From Clostridium sp. CAG:1013 (GTDB lineage: Bacteria > Bacillota > Clostridia > Oscillospirales > Acutalibacteraceae), in the NCBI GenBank assembly GCA_000432995.1, contig HF972654.1, positions 17,539-28,793 on the forward strand: a stretch of DNA of 11,255 bases. The letters run 5' to 3'. The translations under genes were made by a program, and so were the position numbers. The notes beneath the pieces are model-generated. The model was not told the DNA's origin, ran no database searches, and was given only the letters and a program-made list of their open reading frames with translations. The stretch's first letter is position 1; each line of letters begins with the position of its first letter. Shown here piece after piece: positions 7,026-11,255 of the stretch.

Positions 7026-7270
7026 TATTTCTGACCTCCCTGGATTTGCGGAATATCGGACACCTGGATGTGGGTGGAGATCCCCCAGCCCACAGCGAAC
7101 CGTGTGCCCCGTACCTTGATGATCATGGCACCCCGGTGTTTCTTTCGCATCACGGAGACCACGCTTCCTTCAATGAGCCCCAAGGCTTCCAAACGCCGTT
7201 CCAGGCTTATGGGAAGTTCCAATTTTTTCACCAGATACCGGGAACCCGCTTTCCCTTCTTGTAATGTCAT
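7025..7270 (-). CDS. feoA: Ferrous iron transport protein A (FeoA)
   Basis: An 81-residue cytosolic SH3-like protein: MTLQEGKAG..., then LELPISLERRLEALGLIEGSVVSVMRK and a C-terminal RGTRFAVGWGISTHIQV strand. FeoA is thought to bind and regulate FeoB. Two starts are possible. The ATG at 7285 has AGGAG only 2-3 nt upstream, too close for normal initiation. The ATG at 7270 has GAGGGG 7 nt upstream and gives the family-typical MTL start, so I prefer it. The gene overlaps feoB by one base. The feoB-associated peptide completes the operon. Confidence 0.92.
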   Translation of the reverse strand: MTLQEGKAGSRYLVKKLELPISLERRLEALGLIEGSVVSVMRKKHRGAMIIKVRGTRFAVGWGISTHIQVSDIPQIQGGQK

Positions 7271-7371
7271 AACAGGACCCCTCATTTCTCCTAAATAGAT
7301 CGCCGCCGGAAAGCGGCATCAAACGTGAAGAACGACTTCACTGGTTCCTCACGGGTTTCGAGTTAGTCACC
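7271..7371 (-). promoter_or_regulatory. 5' leader of the feo operon
   Basis: Between the predicted promoter and the feoA start, the leftward transcript contains two clear hairpins: GTGAAG/CTTCAC (7336-7341 with 7325-7330, 5-nt loop) and GCCGC/GCGGC (7313-7317 with 7302-7306). There is no T-run, so this is not a simple terminator. I do not recognise the consensus of the NiCo/czcD riboswitch class. Confidence 0.35.
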
Positions 7372-7372
7372 T

Positions 7373-7406
7373 ATAATAAACTAGCACAACAAATTGCAAA
7401 AGTCAA
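7373..7406 (-). promoter_or_regulatory. Probable feoA promoter
   Basis: On the minus strand, TTGACT (7406-7401) with a 17-bp spacer reaches TAGTTT (7383-7378). Alternatively TTGCAA (7399-7394) lies 15 bp from TATTAT (7378-7373). Neither pair is ideal, so the exact start is uncertain. GTTAGTC repeats at 7362-7368 and 7410-7416 flank the element. Confidence 0.35.
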
Positions 7407-7409
7407 CTT

Positions 7410-7419
7410 GTTAGTCTAA
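7410..7419. promoter_or_regulatory. Possible metal-regulator operator upstream of feoA
   Basis: TTAGTCTAA (7411-7419) is a perfect 9-bp palindrome about its central base, just upstream of the feoA -35 candidate. The TTAG..CTAA core resembles DtxR/IdeR-type half-sites, and a GTTAGTC copy recurs 48 bp away on the other side of the promoter. Regulator identity is inference only; no Fur-like GATAATGATTATC box was seen. Confidence 0.25.
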
Positions 7420-7440
7420 ACTATCTGATTTTCAAAACAA

Positions 7441-7483
7441 GATAACCTCCAACCAAATTCCCATGAGAACCTGGCAGGTTATC
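7441..7483. repeat. Inverted repeat between feoA and coaX
   Basis: GATAACCT (7441-7448) and AGGTTATC (7476-7483) are perfect inverted copies. A second AACCT (7468-7472) can also pair with AGGTT (7476-7480) across a 3-nt loop. The right arm abuts the coaX -35 region, suggesting an operator rather than an RNA element. Confidence 0.5.
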
Positions 7484-7484
7484 C

Positions 7485-7513
7485 TTCCACCAGAGAAAAA
7501 AGTATGATATAAT
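7485..7513 (+). promoter_or_regulatory. coaX promoter (extended -10)
   Basis: TATAAT (7508-7513), a perfect -10, is preceded by TGA for an extended -10. The -35 position holds TTCCAC (7485-7490), a poor match, with a 17-bp spacer. Transcription would begin near 7520. Confidence 0.7.
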
Positions 7514-7519
7514 AGCTGA

Positions 7520-7640
7520 AAAATGTAAGGACATGGGCGGCGCGGCTAAAAACGCACTTGTGTCACGGCCATCGAGTGTATGACCTGTCTACTGTAGGTG
7601 TGGCATACTGGGAAAGCGCCGGAAAATAGGAGGGAATCAT
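7520..7640 (+). promoter_or_regulatory. Structured 5' leader of coaX, riboswitch-like three-way junction
   Basis: CGGCGC (7538-7543) pairs with GCGCCG (7616-7621) and closes two inner arms: GGCT (7544-7547) with GGCC (7567-7570), and GTATG-ACCT (7578-7586) with AGGT-(4-nt bulge)-CATAC (7596-7608). The junction strands are ATCGAGT (7571-7577) and TGGGAAA (7609-7615). The closing helix ends 6 nt before the Shine-Dalgarno AGGAGGG (7628-7634). I do not recognise it as a known riboswitch class. Confidence 0.45.
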
Positions 7641-8423
7641 ATGATCTTAGCACTGGACGTAGGGAATACCAATATCACCGTTGGTGTGTTTGATGGGGAG
7701 ACCCTTCGCTTTGTTTCACGTATGGCGACAGATGCGTCCCGAATGGAGGACCAATACGCCATTGAGCTGCGAGACATCCTCCATCTTTACGGTGTGCGTC
7801 GGGCCAATATCACGGGAGCAGTGCTCAGTTCTGTGGTCCCCAAATTGACGGGGTACTTGTCTCACGCGGTGAAGAAACTCTTTTCCGTGACACCTCTTGT
7901 GGTGGATTATCAGGCGGTCAAGGATTTCTTTCCCATCGCCATCACCCGGCCTGAGACTACCGGTCCCGACTTGATCGCTGGATGCATGGGGGCGAAATCA
8001 CGTTTTTCCTATCCCTGTATTGTGGTGGACATGGGAACTGCCACTACCCTGGCAGTGCTGGATCGTGAAGGGGTCATGGTGGGAGGAGCCATCGTTCCCG
8101 GAGTTGGGGTATCTTTGGACGCTTTGACCAGCCGTGCGGCGTTGCTTTCCTCGGTGAGTCTGGATACTCCCGCTCACGTGGTGGGCCGGGACACAGCGGA
8201 GTGCCTTCAGTCCGGCGTGCTTTTTGGCGCTGCCGCTATGCTGGATGGTCTGTGCGACAGAATGGAAGAAGAACTGGGTTATCCCTGCCGGGTGATCGCT
8301 ACCGGTGGACTGGCTGGGCTGGTGGTGGAGCATTGCCACCGGAAAGTGGAATGCAGTGACACTCTGCTTTTGGATGGTCTGAAGGCGATCTACGATCAAG
8401 CGGGAAGTGAAAGAAGATCGTAA
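7641..8423 (+). CDS. coaX: Type III pantothenate kinase
   Basis: A 260-residue cytosolic enzyme that phosphorylates pantothenate, the first step of coenzyme A synthesis. ASKHA-fold phosphate loops are visible: DVGNTN (6-11) and VVDMGTATT (128-136). The catalytic-Asp motif is GPDLIAG (108-114), where many homologues read GADR, so the Arg is Leu here. GGAIVPGV (148-155) and a C-terminal ATGGLAGLV follow. Length is typical for CoaX, which needs a monovalent cation and escapes CoA feedback inhibition in characterised members. ATG 7641 follows AGGAGGG by 6 nt. The adjacent biotin repressor gene (birA) often seen with coaX in Firmicutes is absent; the neighbours are feoA (divergent) and a flippase-like gene. 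Confidence 0.94.
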   Translation: MILALDVGNTNITVGVFDGETLRFVSRMATDASRMEDQYAIELRDILHLYGVRRANITGAVLSSVVPKLTGYLSHAVKKLFSVTPLVVDYQAVKDFFPIAITRPETTGPDLIAGCMGAKSRFSYPCIVVDMGTATTLAVLDREGVMVGGAIVPGVGVSLDALTSRAALLSSVSLDTPAHVVGRDTAECLQSGVLFGAAAMLDGLCDRMEEELGYPCRVIATGGLAGLVVEHCHRKVECSDTLLLDGLKAIYDQAGSERRS

Positions 8424-8445
8424 GAAACCGGTAAGGCTGCTGTAT

Positions 8446-8474
8446 TTGTCCTGATAAGCCCAATATGATACAAT
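8446..8474 (+). promoter_or_regulatory. Promoter of the flippase-like gene
   Basis: TTGTCC (8446-8451), a 17-bp spacer and TACAAT (8469-8474), preceded by TGA (extended -10). It lies 23 nt after coaX. I see no terminator between coaX and this promoter, so readthrough is also likely. The remaining leader (8480-8570) holds only a weak GGCG/CGCC hairpin (8527-8530/8539-8542). Confidence 0.6.
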
Positions 8475-8570
8475 AACAAAAGAACGAAAAAATGCGGGCT
8501 GTACATGATAACCTCCAAGCGAGTTTGGCGGCGATGAACGCCCTATTTTGAGATAACGGAACGGTGAAAC

Positions 8571-9683
8571 ATGGAAATTATGGAAAAGAAGGCTCAGGAG
8601 CAGGCTAAAGAGGGACAGCCCTGCCAAAAGAAAAAGCGAAAAATCCCTTGGAGCATGCTCTACATTGCCGCAACCATTGTAGCGGTCCTGCTGTTTGGTC
8701 TATTCAATCAGAAGTTTGGAGATGTGTTCCATACCATCAGCAATCTGACACCTGGTTTTTTGACGCTGGGTATTTTGATCATACTGGTCTACTTCGTCTT
8801 TGAGGGTGAGATCTTTCGGCTGCTGCTTCGCAGTCAGGGATATCAAATCAGTTTCTTTAGTGGTCAGAAAAATGCTTTGTTAGGGTTGTACTATTCGTAT
8901 ATCACACCCAGTTCCACGGGCGGCCAGCCTATGCAGGCGGCTTACCTTCTGCGGGATAAGATCCCTGTGGGCATTTCCACCGCGGTGCTTATCATCAAGT
9001 TTGTGTGCTTCCAGTGCGGATTCGTGGTGGTCTCCGTTGCCAGCCTGATCGGCATGTATGGTAAGCTGCAAGCGGACAATCCCACCATCATTCCCTTTGC
9101 TATTTTGGGCATCGCTATCAACGGGTTTTCCATTCTCTTTTTTGCGTCCCTGTTTTTTAAACCCGTCTCTAAGGTGCTTTGCCACTTTGCTAAATGGCTG
9201 GTAGGCAAATTCCGTTTTTTGAGGAAACGGGAGGGCCTGGTTGAAACCATTGATCGGTTCCAGGCGGATTTCAACAGTTACACTGACGATTTCAAAGGCA
9301 AGCAGAAAAGCCTTGTGGCCGGCGTACTGCTGTCCATACCTCAGTTCATCGTGCAGATGAGCGTGATCTATTTCATTTTCCGGGCATTTGGCTATCACAA
9401 TGTGGGTTATTTTGAGATTGTTGCGGTGCAGAGTCTGCTTCAGGTCTCTGTGTCCTTTATGCCCATGCCGGGAGCTTCTGGCGCCCAGGAGATCGGTTTT
9501 AGTTCCTTTTTCCAGAACTACTTTGTTAACGACGACCTATACGCCGCTGTGATGGTGTGGCGATTCTTCACTTATTATCTGGTGGTCATCGCTGGCGCGG
9601 TGTTCGTGGTGGCGGATCAATTCTGGTATCGGCGGAAAAAGCTAAAAGAAGCGGCTGCCTTGCCTACTGGCAGTGATGAGTGA
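8571..9683 (+). CDS. Lysylphosphatidylglycerol synthase TM-domain / flippase-like membrane protein
   Basis: A 370-residue polytopic membrane protein with a Lys-rich cytoplasmic N-terminus (to about residue 26) and roughly eight hydrophobic segments. Signature motifs of the LPG_synthase_TM family (MprF flippase half, formerly UPF0104/AglD-like) are SYITPSSTGGQP (109-120) and FMPMPGASGAQE (296-307). The soluble aminoacyltransferase half of MprF is missing, so it is a stand-alone TM domain, probably involved in moving a lipid or lipid-linked substrate; substrate unknown. ATG 8571 has only a weak ribosome binding site (GGAACGGTG). A second in-frame ATG at 8580 would remove three residues and cannot be ruled out. 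A two-way terminator follows. Confidence 0.87.
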   Translation: MEIMEKKAQEQAKEGQPCQKKKRKIPWSMLYIAATIVAVLLFGLFNQKFGDVFHTISNLTPGFLTLGILIILVYFVFEGEIFRLLLRSQGYQISFFSGQKNALLGLYYSYITPSSTGGQPMQAAYLLRDKIPVGISTAVLIIKFVCFQCGFVVVSVASLIGMYGKLQADNPTIIPFAILGIAINGFSILFFASLFFKPVSKVLCHFAKWLVGKFRFLRKREGLVETIDRFQADFNSYTDDFKGKQKSLVAGVLLSIPQFIVQMSVIYFIFRAFGYHNVGYFEIVAVQSLLQVSVSFMPMPGASGAQEIGFSSFFQNYFVNDDLYAAVMVWRFFTYYLVVIAGAVFVVADQFWYRRKKLKEAAALPTGSDE

Positions 9684-9706
9684 TTAATTTAAGAGTGTAA
9701 TAAGTC

Positions 9707-9741
9707 AAAAGGACGCTCCCAGCAAAGGGAACGTCCTTTTT
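9707..9741. terminator. Two-way terminator between the flippase-like gene and udg
   Basis: AAAAGGACG (9707-9715) pairs with CGTCCTTTT (9732-9740). Inside lie C9716/A9731 and a TCCC/GGGA stem (9717-9720/9727-9730) with a 6-nt loop. Both A- and T-runs are present, and it lies just beyond the stops of two convergent genes. Confidence 0.9.
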
Positions 9742-9742
9742 G

Positions 9743-10321
9743 TTACTGTTTAGCCACATCACAGCCAAGTTCGTCGATCTTTTCCCGCAGCTTGAGATAA
9801 TCCTCGAAAGCGGCAGGTTTTTGAGCGGGATTCCGCAGCAGAGCGGCAGGGTGGAGGGTGGCCATCATCAGGATGCCGCCTTTCTCAAAGAAAATGCCGT
9901 GTTCTTTTGTGATCTTCAGGTCCGGTTTGATGAGCTTTTGTCCCGCGATGCGTCCTAGACACACCAGAATCTTGGGACGAAGCAGTGCAAACTGGTTCCG
10001 CAGATATCCGATGCATGCCTCCTGTTCTTCCGGCAGGGGATCTCGGTTTTGGGGAGGCCGGCACTTGACGATGTTTGTGATATAGATGTTGGTATTTCGG
10101 TCCAGGTCAACGGCGGCCAGCATTTTGTCCAGCAGCTGTCCGCCCCGGCCCACAAAGGGTTCCCCTTGCAGGTCCTCGTTTTCTCCTGGGCCTTCTCCCA
10201 CAAACATCACCTTAGCCTTGGGATTTCCCACCCCAAACACCACATGGTGCCGTGTTTCACACAGGGAGCATTTTTGGCAGGCCAGACAGGTTTCCTCCAA
10301 TTCATTCCAATGATTGATCAT
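9743..10321 (-). CDS. Family 4 uracil-DNA glycosylase (4Fe-4S)
   Basis: A 192-residue DNA repair enzyme that removes uracil from DNA. Motif 1 is GEGPGENED (42-50), followed by GEPFVGRGGQLLD (53-65). NIVKCRPPQNRDP (83-95) and motif 2 HPAALLRNP (157-165) come next. The four iron-sulphur ligands are visible as Cys15, Cys18, Cys87 and Cys103. This cluster and the GEGPG motif separate family 4 from the classical Ung type (family 1). The family also contains proteins annotated as phage SPO1 DNA polymerase-related, but nothing here suggests a phage origin. ATG 10321 follows GAGGAG by 8 nt. It is transcribed alone and diverges from pduL. Confidence 0.93.
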   Translation of the reverse strand: MINHWNELEETCLACQKCSLCETRHHVVFGVGNPKAKVMFVGEGPGENEDLQGEPFVGRGGQLLDKMLAAVDLDRNTNIYITNIVKCRPPQNRDPLPEEQEACIGYLRNQFALLRPKILVCLGRIAGQKLIKPDLKITKEHGIFFEKGGILMMATLHPAALLRNPAQKPAAFEDYLKLREKIDELGCDVAKQ

Positions 10322-10351
10322 ACAGCGTTCTCCTCGGGCATGTTTTTCTTC

Positions 10352-10380
10352 ATTCTAACATAGGCGAAAGGGCTTGTAAA
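10352..10380 (-). promoter_or_regulatory. Promoter of the uracil-DNA glycosylase gene
   Basis: On the minus strand, TTTACA (10380-10375), a 17-bp spacer and TAGAAT (10357-10352), preceded by TGT (extended -10). Confidence 0.7.
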
Positions 10381-10386
10381 TTCCCA

Positions 10387-10415
10387 TTGAAATTTTCCCC
10401 GACCGGTAGTACAAT
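10387..10415 (+). promoter_or_regulatory. pduL promoter
   Basis: TTGAAA (10387-10392), a 17-bp spacer and TACAAT (10410-10415). The -35 box is 6 bp from that of the divergent glycosylase promoter, so the two may compete or share an activator. Confidence 0.75.
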
Positions 10416-10457
10416 AATGGTGTAACCTGTCGATGTATATTAAAGGAGGAACTTCCC

Positions 10458-11024
10458 GTGAAAGTAATGGTAGAAACTTCCGCCCATCATGTCCATGTCT
10501 CTGAGCAGGATCTGGAGACTTTGTTCGGCAAAGGCGCCACTCTCACCAACAAGAAAGACCTTTCCCAGCCTGGCCAGTTTGCCTGCGAGGAAAAGGTGGA
10601 AGTGGTTGGCCCCAAGGGCGTTATGAAAATGTCCATCCTTGGACCCACTCGTCCCGAGACTCAGGTCGAGATCTCCCTCACCGACGCCCGCAAGCTGGGC
10701 ATTACTGCTCCCATCCGTGAGTCCGGCGACCTGGACGGCACCCCCGGATGCACCCTTCGCGGCCCTGCCGGTGAAGTGACCATCGAAAAGGGTGTTATTG
10801 CTGCCAAGCGTCACATCCACTTCAATCCCGACGAGGCCAAAGAGGCTGGTGTTGTGGACAAGCAGGTGGTCTCCGTTAAAGTTGACTACAACGGCCGCAG
10901 CCTGATCTTCGGCGACGTGGTTTGCCGCGTCAGCCCCAAGTACGCTCTGGCCATGCATGTGGATACCGACGAGTCCAACGCTGCTGCTCTGCCCGGCACT
11001 GTGGACGGCGAGATCATTCTGTAA
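10458..11024 (+). CDS. pduL: PduL-type phosphate acyltransferase (phosphotransacylase)
   Basis: A 188-residue enzyme interconverting acyl-CoA (acetyl- or propanoyl-CoA) and acyl-phosphate, unrelated to classical Pta. Family motifs are all present: SAHHVHVS (8-15) with the zinc-binding His pair, LSQPGQFACEE (35-45), LGPTRPETQVEIS (61-73), AKRHIHF (116-122) with further zinc ligands, and MHVDTDESNAA (166-176). The N-terminus begins directly with the core domain, so the encapsulation peptide that targets PduL to microcompartments is absent and no shell gene is nearby. A cytosolic acetate/ATP-generating role with an acetate kinase elsewhere is likely (inference). Many homologues read R in place of His10 (RHVH). 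GTG 10458 follows AAAGGAGGA (10442-10450). The many C-ending codons suggest strong expression. Confidence 0.92.
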   Translation: MKVMVETSAHHVHVSEQDLETLFGKGATLTNKKDLSQPGQFACEEKVEVVGPKGVMKMSILGPTRPETQVEISLTDARKLGITAPIRESGDLDGTPGCTLRGPAGEVTIEKGVIAAKRHIHFNPDEAKEAGVVDKQVVSVKVDYNGRSLIFGDVVCRVSPKYALAMHVDTDESNAAALPGTVDGEIIL

Positions 11025-11036
11025 AAACCAACATAC

Positions 11037-11077
11037 AAAAAGCCAGACACGGCGAAGCTGCTGTGTCCGGCTTTTTT
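11037..11077 (+). terminator. Terminator after pduL
   Basis: AAAAAGCCAGACAC (11037-11050) pairs with GTGTCCGGCTTTTT (11063-11076) across a 12-nt loop, with one A11045/C11068 mismatch, followed by a six-T run (11072-11077). The A-run also allows leftward use, where the mismatch becomes a U-G pair. Confidence 0.88.
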
Positions 11078-11103
11078 CTTTACCTAAAGAAGGAGGAGAA
11101 CTC

Positions 11104-11255
11104 ATGGAAGAAGTGTATCGATTTCTCAAGGAGTGCGGCACCTATTATCTGGCCACTGTGGAGGGCGATCAGCCTAGGGTGCGACCTTTTGGCACCATCG
11201 ATCTGTTTGACGGGCACCTGACCATCCAGACCGGAAAGGTGAAAGAGGTGTCCAA
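11104..11255 (+). CDS. Pyridoxamine 5'-phosphate oxidase-fold flavoprotein, 3' end cut by window
   Basis: The first 50 codons are visible, beginning at ATG 11104 with AGGAGG (11091-11096) 7 nt upstream. The start MEEVYRFLKECGTYYLATVEGDQPRVRPFGTI (in two parts: residues 1-16, then 17-32) is typical of the split-barrel PNPOx-like family. These are small FMN-binding proteins with a helix, then LATV-x(3)-QPRVRPF and a beta-hairpin. Many are of unknown substrate in anaerobes. No promoter was found between the pduL terminator and this gene, so readthrough or a promoter hidden at the terminator is possible. The C-terminal part cannot be judged. Confidence 0.85.
   Translation, partial: MEEVYRFLKECGTYYLATVEGDQPRVRPFGTIDLFDGHLTIQTGKVKEVS

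Noticed and set aside
7372..7377. Perfect rightward TATAAT in the feoA upstream region
   Set aside because: No -35 match lies at the proper distance and no gene start follows nearby; the bases are shared with the leftward -10 candidates.
9743..10321. Phage origin for the uracil-DNA glycosylase gene
   Set aside because: The family name sometimes mentions SPO1 polymerase, but the protein has all family 4 repair motifs and four cluster cysteines, and no phage genes surround it.

Overview
The window reads as an ordinary chromosomal segment of a Gram-positive anaerobe of the Clostridia, most likely Oscillospirales/Oscillospiraceae-like. This is an inference from gene content: an LCP cell-wall protein, small SecG, a FeoA-FeoB-Cys-rich FeoB-associated peptide cluster, type III pantothenate kinase, an LPG-synthase-type flippase-like membrane protein, family 4 uracil-DNA glycosylase, and a stand-alone PduL phosphotransacylase. 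Strong AGGAGG-type ribosome binding sites, sigma-A-like promoters with TGn extensions and hairpin+T-run terminators agree. No phage, IS, CRISPR, rRNA or tRNA was found.

Layout. Bases 2-1949 (+): the 3' part of an LCP-family gene, then a sugar-phosphate nucleotidyltransferase-like gene, closed by a terminator. Bases 1950-2386: a long intergenic region with three nested hairpins, a terminator pointing leftward although no leftward gene lies to its right before 4817, then the secG promoter and a roughly 130-nt folded leader. Bases 2387-4759 (+): secG, an internal terminator, a GNAT acetyltransferase and a PLP-dependent methionine gamma-lyase-family enzyme. A two-way terminator separates these from the leftward iron-uptake operon feoA-feoB-FeoB-associated peptide (7270 down to 4817). 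Bases 7271-7640: divergent control region between feoA and coaX, with leaders on both sides. Bases 7641-9683 (+): coaX and the flippase-like membrane protein, each with its own promoter. A second two-way terminator separates this from leftward family 4 UDG (10321 down to 9743), which is divergent from pduL (10458-11024), their -35 boxes only 6 bp apart. The right edge cuts a pyridoxamine-5'-phosphate-oxidase-fold gene.

How the parts work together: the only clear multi-gene systems are the Feo ferrous-iron importer (three coupled genes) and the secG-GNAT-lyase unit. The rest is housekeeping: wall assembly, coenzyme A synthesis, DNA repair, and acetate/acyl-phosphate metabolism. I do not see a convincing new multi-gene system. 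The most interesting unexplained signals are non-coding: a candidate leftward small RNA at about 1993-2149, folded leaders in front of secG and coaX, a possible attenuator between secG and the GNAT gene, and a His-rich insert in FeoB.
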